Positions 41,662 to 49,880 of a DNA stretch of 59,358 bases are shown piece by piece. The notes under the pieces are model-generated. The model saw only the letters and a program-made list of their open reading frames with translations, made no database searches and was not told the origin of the DNA. The number at the start of each line of letters is the position of its first letter. Position 1 is the stretch's first letter. A program made the position numbers and the translations under genes. The stretch lies in contig CALLVV010000078.1 of assembly GCA_938012815.1 (NCBI GenBank), forward strand, positions 1-59,358, read 5' to 3'. Source of the DNA: an uncultured Propionibacteriaceae bacterium. GTDB taxonomy: Bacteria; Actinomycetota; Actinomycetes; Propionibacteriales; Propionibacteriaceae.

Positions 41662-41890
41662 ATTCGAGCTTCGCGTGGGAGACCGGGGCAGGGTGGTGCT
41701 GCCCGCGGCACTCAGGGAAAGACTGGGCCTGCGACAGGGGGACGTGCTCTCGGTCACCCTGGAGGGCGGCCAGCTCGTCGCGTCCACACCCCGCGCGGCC
41801 TTGGAACGGGTGCGGGCACGGGTCCGCGGAACCGGGGTCGTCGAGGAACTCCTTGAGGACCGCCGTCGGCAGGTCGAAGCCGAGCAGTGA
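41651..41890 (+). CDS. AbrB/MazE-type antitoxin
   Basis: This 79-residue protein has a SpoVT-AbrB swapped-hairpin domain (FELRVGDRGRVVLPAALRER, then LGLRQGDVLSVTLEGGQLV) and a helical tail (RGTGVVEELLEDRRRQVEAE) for toxin binding. Its stop overlaps the toxin start. The start ATG is inside the operator palindrome. The 268 bp before it, back to the vapB gene, hold no gene. Confidence 0.82.
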   Translation: MSTTFELRVGDRGRVVLPAALRERLGLRQGDVLSVTLEGGQLVASTPRAALERVRARVRGTGVVEELLEDRRRQVEAEQ

Positions 41891-42249
41891 TGGTGGTCCT
41901 GGACGCCTCGGCTCTGCTGGCCTGGTTCGGCGGCGAACCGGGAGCCGATCAGGTCGAACAACACATGCCCTGCTGCTGCAGCACCGCGAACTGGGCCGAG
42001 GTCGTCCAGAAACTCACCGCCCGAGGGGTCGGGCTGGGTGATATCCGTTCGGCGGTCTCACTGCTGGGGCTGGTCCTCGAACCCGTGACCACCGAGGACG
42101 CCGAAACAGCCGCAACGCTGTGGCAGGACCACCCCACGCTGAGCCTGGGAGACCGGCTCTGCCTCGCCCTCGGCCACCGCCTCGCCGTCCCGGTCCTGAC
42201 CGCCGACCGCGCCTGGAGCAACCAGCCTCCGATCGTCCAGATCCGCTGA
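41890..42249 (+). CDS. VapC-type PIN-domain toxin
   Basis: This 119-residue ribonuclease-type toxin has the PIN acidic residues in VVLDASALLAWFGGEPGAD (D5), the CSTANWAEVVQKL glutamate, and LSLGDRLCLALGHRLAVPVL with LTADRAW. All four positions are present, so it should be active. A GTG one codon earlier could also start it. It pairs with the AbrB-type antitoxin just upstream. Confidence 0.85.
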   Translation: MVVLDASALLAWFGGEPGADQVEQHMPCCCSTANWAEVVQKLTARGVGLGDIRSAVSLLGLVLEPVTTEDAETAATLWQDHPTLSLGDRLCLALGHRLAVPVLTADRAWSNQPPIVQIR

Positions 42250-42359
42250 CCCGGCCGAGCGAGGTCACTAGGTATTGCTCACCGAGACAAGAGCGCTTTT
42301 CGGACTTGGGCGTGGGGTGGGTGTGAGGCTGGTGGTGAGCGTGCCGGCGGGATGAGGAA

Positions 42360-42599
42360 GGGGCGAGGTCCTGGCCGTGGCCACCATCGCCTACCCCGTC
42401 CTGACCAAGGCCGTCGCCTGGAGCAGGACCCCCGGGGTGAGCCTGGAAGCCATTCTCTCGGCACAGAAGGGTGGGCAGAGCCCGGAGGCAACACTGTGGG
42501 GTCAGTTCACCGTGGGCGCCATCGTCTGGATCGTCGTCCCACTCATCATCGGGCTGTGGCTGAACCACCACGCCGAAGCGAATGAGTCCCCCATCCCCG
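42360..42599 (+). pseudogene. Second copy of the ABC-2 permease 3' end
   Basis: Bases 42415-42599 align without gaps to 39620-39804, including the stop-codon region and the first bases of the spacer. The protein part reads WSRTPGVSLEAILSAQKGGQ and continues to IIGLWLNHHAEANES. About 55 bp further left still resemble the permease but with deletions. There is no start or 5' end. Confidence 0.88.
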
Positions 42600-42810
42600 C
42601 ACCGACGTGCGTAACGGGCTTTTTGTAGTTGAGCGTGGTGGGTCGTTGATGCAAGGGCTCGTGGTCCTGCGCTGGAGTGGGTGGTGCGAAATGTGCTCCA
42701 GCACAAGGTCCACGCGCTGCTATCAAGCCCAGGCGCTCGCCGGGTTATGCCGCGGGAGTGATCATCGCGCTGCCCGGCTGTCACGTGAGCGATACGATTG
42801 ACCTGCCTTC
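42600..42810. other. Intergenic stretch between two gene remnants
   Basis: No gene or clear signal is seen. TTGAGC-rich and GC-rich segments alternate, and short frames here do not resemble known proteins. It is probably more degraded coding sequence. Confidence 0.4.
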
Positions 42811-42903
42811 TGGTCGGCCCCGAATTTCACAGGCCTGACGGAATCCGGCCCAACCGAGGTCCCGGTCGAATCCAGCATCATATGCCTGCCACCACGCCCG
42901 TCT
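42811..42903 (+). pseudogene. Second copy of the LytR_C gene 3' end
   Basis: GGCCTGACGGAATCCGGCC and the bases around it align to 34003-34095, the last codons of the LytR_C gene, with one small indel and scattered changes. Only about 90 bp remain. Confidence 0.8.
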
Positions 42904-42924
42904 CCCTACGCCTTTCAGCAGGAG

Positions 42925-43185
42925 TCAGGGGACTTGGTTCAGCTGCCCCTCGAGTTCCTGGAGCTTCCGGCGCTGCAGTCGACGGACGCGAACGACCTGG
43001 ACGATGAGGTCGACGGCCACGAACCCCACCGCGAAGGCGGCGGCCCCGAAGAAACGGGAACGCGGATACAGAAGAACGCAGATCAGGAATACCCCGATCC
43101 CCTGGAACAGATACAACTTCACCGAGGTCTTGTTCCAGAGATGGCCCTTGATGGAACCATCCCAATACTTCCATCTCCTTCCCAT
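42925..43185 (-). CDS. Small membrane protein
   Basis: The 86-residue product has two hydrophobic stretches (VKLYLFQGIGVFLICVLLY and FFGAAAFAVGFVAVDLIVQV) and a basic tail (RVRRLQRRKLQELEGQ). TAGTAT six bases before the ATG at 43185 supports a leaderless start; a GTG one codon earlier is possible. No family is recognised. It sits between remnants and the hsd operon. Confidence 0.5.
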   Translation of the reverse strand: MGRRWKYWDGSIKGHLWNKTSVKLYLFQGIGVFLICVLLYPRSRFFGAAAFAVGFVAVDLIVQVVRVRRLQRRKLQELEGQLNQVP

Positions 43186-43327
43186 CACGCGATACTACCT
43201 GCCTCGACAGCGAGGCCGCTCCGACGGGGACCCAGAACTCCAGCCGCGATCGGCGGGTCACGCGTGCAGCGCCCTTCACACGGCATTCACAGCTCTTCGC
43301 AGATGAGGGTGCGGATCGGTAGCAGCA

Positions 43328-43355
43328 AATAAGGGCCGCAGGTGGCGATGATGTG
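43328..43355 (+). repeat. Short second copy of the MocR-gene 3' end
   Basis: AATAAGGGCC and GTGGCGATGATGTGA match 58318-58347, which spans the stop codon of the MocR-type gene. The two halves differ by one base in spacing. Confidence 0.6.
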
Positions 43356-43414
43356 AACGCTGACTGTAGGCCGGGCAAAGGTAACAACTCCAGCCAAGAA
43401 CTTCGGAGACGGAA

Positions 43415-43449
43415 CTGTAACATTGTTGCAGCTTGTTACAGTGTTACAG
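43415..43449. promoter_or_regulatory. CTGTAACA / TGTTACAG array
   Basis: CTGTAACA (43415-43422) is followed after 11 bases by two abutting copies of its exact reverse complement TGTTACAG (43434-43441, 43442-43449). An inverted pair plus a direct pair of the same 8-mer in non-coding DNA points to an operator. Confidence 0.6.
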
Positions 43450-43636
43450 CTTCCCCAACACGGGCCGGGCTGCCGCCACTCCATGCAGCGGTGAGGTGCT
43501 CCGCTGGTGAAGCGGGCCCGGATTGATGTACGACCGCCCAGATACGGCGCCCCAGCGCCGGGAGAGTGCGGCCCGCTACAAGCAGTCCTGGTTGTCCGGC
43601 ATGGCCTCTCCCGGTTTTGTCAGTGGGCTCTAGTAC

Positions 43637-43650
43637 GGTGTGAGCACACC
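43637..43650. promoter_or_regulatory. Palindrome before hsdM
   Basis: GGTGTG-ag-CACACC lies 46 bp before the hsdM start, in the place of a promoter or operator. Confidence 0.45.
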
Positions 43651-43695
43651 TGCTGAGAACAGCATTTAGCGCGCCGTTGGCGTAGGAGACACACG

Positions 43696-45267
43696 ATGGC
43701 ACCGACCACCAAAGAGGCCCAACGGGCCGAGTTGCACAAGACCATCTGGCGGATCGCCAACGACCTGCGCGGCTCGGTGGACGGCTGGGACTTCAAGGCC
43801 TATGTCCTAGGCATGCTGTTCTACCGGTTCATCTCAGAGAACCTCACCGCCCATATCAACCAGGGCGAGCACGAGGCCGGGGATCCCGATTACGACTACA
43901 TCGAGGAGTCTGATCACCGGGCCTCCGGCATTCTTGACGGCGTCGTGGCAGAGAAGGGGTTCTTCATCTTCCCCTCGGAGCTGTTCGCCAATATCCGCGA
44001 GCGGGCGTCCCGGGACGAGAAACTGAACGAGACCTTGGAGCGGGTATTCCGCAACATCGAGGGGTCGGCGGTCGGCACGGCGGCCGAGGGCGCGTTGAAG
44101 GGCCTGTTCGACGACCTTGACGTCAATAGCTCCAAGCTTGGCCCGACGGTGCTCAAGCGCAACGGGAAACTCGTCAAGCTCCTGAACGCGATCGGCGATC
44201 TGCCGCTGGGTAATTTCGAGGACAACTCGATCGACCTTTTCGGGGACGCCTACGAATACCTCATGGGCATGTATGCCTCGCAGGCTGGCAAGTCCGGCGG
44301 GGAGTATTACACCCCGCAGGAGGTCTCGGAGCTGCTGGCCCGGCTGACGGTGGTCGGCAAGACCGCGGTGAACAAGGTCTATGACCCGGCCTGCGGGTCG
44401 GGGTCGCTGCTGCTGAAGTTCGCCAAGGTTCTCGGACCAGACCGGGTTCGCAACGGGTTCTACGGGCAGGAGATCAACCTGACCACGTACAACTTGGCGC
44501 GGATCAACATGTTCCTGCACGACATCAATTACGGGGACTTCAGCATTGAGCATGGCGATACCCTGACCGATCCCAGGCATTGGGATGATGAGCCGTTCGA
44601 GGCGATCGTGTCGAATCCTCCCTATTCGACGAGGTGGGAGGGAAACGACAATCCGCTGCTCATCAACGACGAACGATTCGCCCCCGCCGGGGTGCTGGCG
44701 CCGAAGTCGAAGGCGGACCTGGCGTTCACCATGCACATCCTGTCGTGGCTGAGCGTCAACGGCACCGCGGCGATCGTTGAGTTCCCCGGCGTGCTTTACC
44801 GCGGGGGTGCGGAACGTAAGATCCGCAAATATCTCATCGACAACAACTACGTGGACGCCGTGATCCAGTTGCCGCCGGATCTGTTCTTCGGCACCACCAT
44901 TGCCACCTGCATCATCGTGCTGAAGAAGTCGAAGCCCGAGAACACGGTGCTGTTCATCGATGCCTCGGGCGAGTTCAGCCGGGTTGGGAACAAGAACAAG
45001 CTGCTGCAGCAGAACCAGGATCACGTCCTGGAGACCTTCACCGCCCGCCGTGACGTGGACCACGTCGCCAAGCTCGTGACCAACGAAGACCTCGCGACCA
45101 ACGACTACAACATCTCGGTGTCCTCCTATGTCGAGAAGGAGGACACCCGCGAGGCCGTGGACATCCAGGCCCTCAACGCCGAGATCGCCCGCATCGTCGC
45201 CCGCCAGGCCGAGCTTCGCACCGAGATTGACGCCATCGTCGCCGACCTGGAGGGAGGGCCGTCGTGA
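43696..45267 (+). CDS. hsdM: Type I restriction-modification methyltransferase subunit
   Basis: This 523-residue N6-adenine methyltransferase subunit has an N-terminal HsdM_N helical domain (TIWRIANDLRGSVDGWDFKA), the SAM motif DPACGSGSLL at residue 230, and the catalytic NPPY at residue 307. With HsdS it methylates the host site; with HsdR it forms the restriction complex. The C-terminal coil (IARIVARQAELRTEIDAIVA) is the usual HsdS contact. Its stop overlaps the GTG of the next short gene. Confidence 0.95.
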   Translation: MAPTTKEAQRAELHKTIWRIANDLRGSVDGWDFKAYVLGMLFYRFISENLTAHINQGEHEAGDPDYDYIEESDHRASGILDGVVAEKGFFIFPSELFANIRERASRDEKLNETLERVFRNIEGSAVGTAAEGALKGLFDDLDVNSSKLGPTVLKRNGKLVKLLNAIGDLPLGNFEDNSIDLFGDAYEYLMGMYASQAGKSGGEYYTPQEVSELLARLTVVGKTAVNKVYDPACGSGSLLLKFAKVLGPDRVRNGFYGQEINLTTYNLARINMFLHDINYGDFSIEHGDTLTDPRHWDDEPFEAIVSNPPYSTRWEGNDNPLLINDERFAPAGVLAPKSKADLAFTMHILSWLSVNGTAAIVEFPGVLYRGGAERKIRKYLIDNNYVDAVIQLPPDLFFGTTIATCIIVLKKSKPENTVLFIDASGEFSRVGNKNKLLQQNQDHVLETFTARRDVDHVAKLVTNEDLATNDYNISVSSYVEKEDTREAVDIQALNAEIARIVARQAELRTEIDAIVADLEGGPS

Positions 45268-45521
45268 CCGAGGGAGCAGCCGGTGAGGTGATCCTCTACC
45301 GGCGCGACGACGGCGCCCCCGCGCTTGAGGTACGCCTGGAGGAAGAGACCGTCTGGCTCAGCCAGCAGCAGATCGCCGAGCTGTTCCAGACCTCCCGCAC
45401 CAACATCGTCGAGCATCTTCGGAACATCTACAACGAAGCAGAGTTGGACGAGGCTGCAACCTGTCGGAGATTCCGACAGGTTCGCACCGAGGGTTCCCGT
45501 CAGATCGAAGGCAAGAAATGA
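45264..45521 (+). CDS. Truncated RhuM-family protein
   Basis: The 85-residue product matches the start of RhuM/virulence proteins (EVILYRRDDGAPALEVRLEE, then TVWLSQQQIAELFQTSRTNI and VEHLRNIYNEAELDE). Full RhuM proteins are about 300 residues, so the Fic-like remainder is gone and the frame ends in RQIEGKK. Start and stop overlap hsdM and hsdS by four bases each, so translation through the operon is kept. It may be only a coupling relic. Confidence 0.75.
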   Translation: MTEGAAGEVILYRRDDGAPALEVRLEEETVWLSQQQIAELFQTSRTNIVEHLRNIYNEAELDEAATCRRFRQVRTEGSRQIEGKK

Positions 45522-46690
45522 GCCACATCGACAAGCTGATCGCAGACCTGTGCCCGAATGGGATCGAATTCATCAAGATTGAAGATCTTTTCGACCTCAA
45601 GAACGGATACACGCCCTCGAAATCTAATTCATCATTCTGGGAAAACGGAACAGTCCCTTGGTTTCGCATGGAGGACATTCGAACAAACGGCAGGGTGCTC
45701 AGCCACTCGCTTCAACAGATCAGCGAATCAGGAGTAAAGGGCGGAAAGCTCTTCCCACCCAACTCGCTACTCGTAGCCACTTCGGCAACCATCGGCGAAC
45801 ATGCGCTAATCACAGTACCGCATCTCTCCAACCAGAGATTCACATCTCTCTCGGTCAAACACAAGTGGACAGACCAAGTAGACATCAAGTTTCTCTATCA
45901 CTACGCCTTTATCCTCGACAAATGGTGCAGAGCAAATACAACTACATCCAGCTTCGCCTCTGTCGACATGACCGGCTTCAAAAATTTTCCTATCCCTATC
46001 CCGCCGCTTGAGGTACAGCGGGAGATCGTGAGAGTGCTGGATAAGTTCACCCAGCTGGAAGCGGAGCTGGAAGCGGAGCTGGAAGCGGAGCTGGAAGCCC
46101 GCCGACGCCAGTACGAGCACTACCGCGCCATTCTGCTGTCTTTTGGCAACAAGATTGAGTGGACCACCCTCGGAAACATCGCAACCATTGGCACCGGCTC
46201 CCATGACACTAAAAACGCCGTCCCAGACGGGGAATATGTCTTCTATGCTCGCGGACGAGAACCTCTCCGCCTAGACTCTTTCGATTTCGACGAGAATGCT
46301 ATAATCACAGCCGGCGATGGTGTTGGCGTTGGAAAAGTATTTCATTTTGCAACCGGAAAGTATGCTCTTCACCAACGCGCTTACCGCATTGCCCCCCACA
46401 AGGGTGTCGACACACGATATGTATACCATTATCTCGTTTCAGATTTTTCCAATTACCTTAAACAAACCTCTGTTCACGCCTCTGTTACTTCGCTGCGCCG
46501 CCCGATGTTTATCAAATATCCGATCCCTTTGCCACCCCTCGAAGAACAACGACGCATCGTCTCGGTCCTGGACAAGTTCGACTCCTTGGTGAGCGATCTC
46601 ACTATTGGTCTTCCGGCGGAGCTGGCGGCTCGGCGGAAGCAGTATGAGTACTACCGGGACCGGCTGCTGACTTTTGAGGAGAAACGATGA
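45518..46690 (+). CDS. hsdS: Type I restriction-modification specificity subunit
   Basis: This 390-residue subunit sets the DNA target. Two target-recognition domains (about residues 1-165 and 205-355) are each followed by a conserved spacer helix (IPIPPLEVQREIVRVLDKFT and IPLPPLEEQRRIVSVLDKFD). The central spacer carries the tetrapeptide repeat LEAE at residues 180-194, coded by perfect 12-bp repeats. The recognition domains are clearly lower in GC than hsdM and hsdR, a sign of exchange. The start overlaps the truncated rhuM stop. Confidence 0.93.
   Translation: MSHIDKLIADLCPNGIEFIKIEDLFDLKNGYTPSKSNSSFWENGTVPWFRMEDIRTNGRVLSHSLQQISESGVKGGKLFPPNSLLVATSATIGEHALITVPHLSNQRFTSLSVKHKWTDQVDIKFLYHYAFILDKWCRANTTTSSFASVDMTGFKNFPIPIPPLEVQREIVRVLDKFTQLEAELEAELEAELEARRRQYEHYRAILLSFGNKIEWTTLGNIATIGTGSHDTKNAVPDGEYVFYARGREPLRLDSFDFDENAIITAGDGVGVGKVFHFATGKYALHQRAYRIAPHKGVDTRYVYHYLVSDFSNYLKQTSVHASVTSLRRPMFIKYPIPLPPLEEQRRIVSVLDKFDSLVSDLTIGLPAELAARRKQYEYYRDRLLTFEEKR
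46055..46099 (+). repeat. 12-bp tandem repeats in the hsdS spacer
   Basis: CTGGAAGCGGAG occurs three times in tandem (46055, 46067, 46079), then a partial fourth (46091-46099). Each unit adds four residues (LEAE) to the helix that separates the two recognition domains. Confidence 0.92.
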
Positions 46691-46737
46691 TCCCCAATCT
46701 CATCCGTCTGGACGAAGACTTCTTCGACGCCCTGTGA
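46687..46737 (+). CDS. 16-codon ORF between hsdS and hsdR
   Basis: An ATG overlapping the hsdS stop (ATGA) opens MIPNLIRLDEDFFDAL and stops at 46737, eight bases before the hsdR ATG. The strict overlap suggests it is translated, perhaps to hand ribosomes on to hsdR, or it is the start of a lost cargo gene. Confidence 0.4.
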   Translation: MIPNLIRLDEDFFDAL

Positions 46738-46745
46738 GCCACACG

Positions 46746-49700
46746 ATGAAACCGAACGACCACACACCCGCCGCAGCCATCTCCTACGACCCGATTGCGG
46801 TCTCGGTGGAGTCCACGGTCGTCGCGGAGTACATCCCTGATCCGCACGAGGAGACCACCTACCAGTCGGAGGCGGCCCTGGAGGCCGAACTCATCCGGGT
46901 GCTGCAGTCACAGGCCTACGAGTACCTGCCGATCCGTTCGGAGGCCGACCTGATCGGCAACCTGCGAACCCAGCTGGAACTGTTGAACGGATTTCAGTTC
47001 TCGGATGCCGAATGGGATCGGTTCTTCACCACCTGCATTGCCGGGAAGAACGACGGCATTACCGAAAAGACGGTGCGCATCCACGAAGACAACGTGCAGC
47101 TGCTTCGCCGGGACGACGGCACCACCAAGAATGTGCTGCTGATCGATCAGCGACGTATCCACAACAACCGACTCCAGGTCATCAACCAGTACGAGATCGG
47201 CCAGGGTGAGGGCGGTGCCAAGTATTCCAACCGGTACGACGTGACGATCCTCGTCAACGGGTTGCCGCTGGTCCACATCGAACTCAAACGCCGGGGCGTG
47301 GACATCCGTGAGGCGTTCAACCAGATCGACCGGTACCAGCGGGACAGCTTCTGGGCGGGCAGCGGCCTGTTCGACTACGTACAGCTGTTCGTCATCTCCA
47401 ACGGCACGCTCACCAAGTACTACTCCAACACCACCCGCAGCCAGCACCTGAAAGAAGGGCAGCAGGCCAACCGCAGACGCAAAACCTCCAATTCGTTCGA
47501 GTTCACCTCGTGGTGGGCAGATGCCAGGAACCAGCCGATCCGCGACCTGATCGCGTTCGCCAAAACCTTCTTCGCCCGGCACACGCTGCTCAACATCCTC
47601 ACCCGGTACTGCGTCCTCACCGTCGACAAGATGCTGCTGGTGATGCGCCCCTACCAGATCGTCGCCGCCGAGAAGATGCTGCAGCGCATCGAGATCGCCA
47701 CCAATTACAAGAAACTCGGCACCATCGACGCCGGCGGCTACGTCTGGCACACCACCGGCTCAGGCAAGACCCTGACCAGTTTCAAAGCCGCCCAGCTCGC
47801 CACCCAGATGGACAGCATTGACAAGGTGCTTTTCGTGGTGGACCGCAAGGACCTGGACTACCAGACCATGCGCGAATACGACCGTTTCCAGAAGGGTGCG
47901 GCCAATTCCAATACCTCCACCGCGGTGCTCAAACGCCAGCTGGAAAGCCGGGACGCCAAGATCATCATCACGACGATCCAGAAACTCTCGACCTTCATCA
48001 AGGCCAACCCCAGCCACGACGTCTATCGCCAGCACGTCGTCATCATCTTCGACGAATGCCACCGCTCCCAGTTCGGGGACATGCACACCGCGATCACCAA
48101 AGCGTTCAAGCGGTACAACCTGTTCGGTTTCACGGGCACACCGATCTTCGCGGTCAACGCGGCCAGCGGCGGAAACCCCAGGCTGAAGACCACCGAACAG
48201 GCCTTCGGGGAGAAACTCCACACCTACACGATCGTGGATGCCATCACCGACAAGAACGTGTTGCCGTTCCGCATCGACTACGTCAGCACCGTGCAGGTGG
48301 GCAGCGTCACCGACAAGCAGGTGTCGGCCATCGACACCGAGCGGGCGCTGCTCGACCCGGAACGCATCAGCAAGATCGTCTCCTATGTGCTTGAGCATTT
48401 CGACCAGAAAACGAAACGCGCCTCCAGTTACGACCACTCGGTCGTCACCAATGTGGCAGAATCCAGCCGAACCTCTCGCCGCGCCGAAGCACTTCGGGGA
48501 CGTCGCCGCGTGCGTGGTTTCAATGCGCTGTTCGCGACCGCATCCATTGAGGCCGCCCGGATCTACTACAACCACTTTGCGCTGCTGCAGGAAAACCTGC
48601 CGCCCGGACGCCGCCTGAAGATCGGCCTGATCTACTCCTACGGGGCCAACGAAGCGGCCAGCGACGGGATCATCGACGACGAGGCCTTCGACACCGACGA
48701 GTTGCCCGCCGACGCCCGCAGCTTCCTGGAGGATGCGATCCAGGATTACAACGACCTGTTCGGCACCAGCTACGACACCAGCGCTGAGAAGTTCCAGAAC
48801 TACTACAAGGACCTCTCTCAGCGGATCAAGAACCGGGAAATCGACCTGGTCATCGTCGTCAACATGTTCCTCACCGGCTTCGACGCCACCACCCTCAACA
48901 CCCTCTTCGTCGACAAGAACCTGCGCGCCCACGGCCTCATCCAGGCCTATTCCCGCACCAACCGGATCCTGAACTCGGTGAAGACCTACGGCAATATCGT
49001 CGCCTTCCGCAACCTGGAGGACGAAACCAACGCCGCACTGGAACTGTTCGGCAATCGGGAGGCCCGCGGCGTCGTCCTGCTCAAGCCCTACCAGGACTAC
49101 TACCGCGAATACGCCGACAAGGTCGCCGAGTTGCTGGAGAGATTCCCGCTCGGGCAGTCGATCATCGGAGAGGCAGCACAGAAGGCCTTCATCGCGCTGT
49201 TTGGCGCAATCCTGCGGCTGCAGAACATCCTTTCCTCATTCGACGACTTCACCGGGAACGAGATCCTCAGTGAACGCCAGGGACAGGACTACCGCAGTCT
49301 CTACCTCGACCTCTACACCCAGTTCCGTCAACGCCAGGAAGCCGAGAAGGAAGTCATCAACGATGATGTGGTCTTCGAGATCGAACTCATCAAACAGGTG
49401 GAAATCAACGTCGATTACATCCTCATGCTGGTGCAGAAGTATCGGGACGAGCACGGCGATAGCGACGACAAAGAGATCCGCTCCGAGATCACCCGGGCGG
49501 TCAACGCCAGCCCGACGCTGCGCAACAAGAGGGACCTCATCGAGGCTTTCGTCGACTCGGTTTCCGTTGACGGGCACATCGACGACGAATGGGTGGCCTT
49601 CATCGAGGCCGAACGCAAGACCGAGCTCGCCAGGATCATCGCGGACGAGAACCTCAAGCCGGAGGCCGCCCAAGAGTTCGTCCAGAACGCCTTCCGCAAC

Positions 49701-49880
49701 GGCGAATTGCGCACCACCGGGACGGCCATCACCAAGATCCTGCCGCCGGTCTCCCGTTTCGCTCCGAGCGGCGGCCACGACGAAAAGAAACGGCGGGTGA
49801 TTGCCAGGCTGAGCGCCTTCTTCGACCGCTTCCTCGGGTTAGGTGCCGCACCAACCGAAAACCCCGGGCATCATGACTGA
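46746..49880 (+). CDS. hsdR: Type I restriction enzyme endonuclease subunit
   Basis: This 1044-residue motor-nuclease subunit has an N-terminal PD-(D/E)xK nuclease with D165 (RYDVTILVNG) and E179-L-K181 (HIELKRRG), Walker A TGSGKT at 337-342, the DECH box at 436-439 (IIFDECHRSQFG), and later helicase motifs (FGFTGTPIF, MFLTGFDATTLNTLFVDKNL, QAYSRTNRI). All key residues are intact, so it should cut. Its stop overlaps the next gene by eight bases. The frame opens earlier, but ATG 46746 fits the family's start. Confidence 0.94.
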   Translation: MKPNDHTPAAAISYDPIAVSVESTVVAEYIPDPHEETTYQSEAALEAELIRVLQSQAYEYLPIRSEADLIGNLRTQLELLNGFQFSDAEWDRFFTTCIAGKNDGITEKTVRIHEDNVQLLRRDDGTTKNVLLIDQRRIHNNRLQVINQYEIGQGEGGAKYSNRYDVTILVNGLPLVHIELKRRGVDIREAFNQIDRYQRDSFWAGSGLFDYVQLFVISNGTLTKYYSNTTRSQHLKEGQQANRRRKTSNSFEFTSWWADARNQPIRDLIAFAKTFFARHTLLNILTRYCVLTVDKMLLVMRPYQIVAAEKMLQRIEIATNYKKLGTIDAGGYVWHTTGSGKTLTSFKAAQLATQMDSIDKVLFVVDRKDLDYQTMREYDRFQKGAANSNTSTAVLKRQLESRDAKIIITTIQKLSTFIKANPSHDVYRQHVVIIFDECHRSQFGDMHTAITKAFKRYNLFGFTGTPIFAVNAASGGNPRLKTTEQAFGEKLHTYTIVDAITDKNVLPFRIDYVSTVQVGSVTDKQVSAIDTERALLDPERISKIVSYVLEHFDQKTKRASSYDHSVVTNVAESSRTSRRAEALRGRRRVRGFNALFATASIEAARIYYNHFALLQENLPPGRRLKIGLIYSYGANEAASDGIIDDEAFDTDELPADARSFLEDAIQDYNDLFGTSYDTSAEKFQNYYKDLSQRIKNREIDLVIVVNMFLTGFDATTLNTLFVDKNLRAHGLIQAYSRTNRILNSVKTYGNIVAFRNLEDETNAALELFGNREARGVVLLKPYQDYYREYADKVAELLERFPLGQSIIGEAAQKAFIALFGAILRLQNILSSFDDFTGNEILSERQGQDYRSLYLDLYTQFRQRQEAEKEVINDDVVFEIELIKQVEINVDYILMLVQKYRDEHGDSDDKEIRSEITRAVNASPTLRNKRDLIEAFVDSVSVDGHIDDEWVAFIEAERKTELARIIADENLKPEAAQEFVQNAFRNGELRTTGTAITKILPPVSRFAPSGGHDEKKRRVIARLSAFFDRFLGLGAAPTENPGHHD

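Larger units (their letters stand above)
43356..43695. other. Upstream region of the hsd operon
   Basis: No gene is seen. It contains the CTGTAACA/TGTTACAG array and a GGTGTG-ag-CACACC palindrome described separately. The region between them is GC-rich and without a recognisable frame. Confidence 0.5.

Noticed and set aside
39941..42249. Composite resistance transposon
   Set aside because: No transposase, terminal inverted repeats or target duplication are visible. Only the direct permease-end repeat flanks the segment, and that is reported separately.
42600..42810. Possible transposase or hidden gene in this gap
   Set aside because: No frame gives a recognisable motif on either strand.
43834..45063. 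409-codon minus-strand frame over hsdM
   Set aside because: It is antisense to an intact hsdM and shows no recognisable domain.
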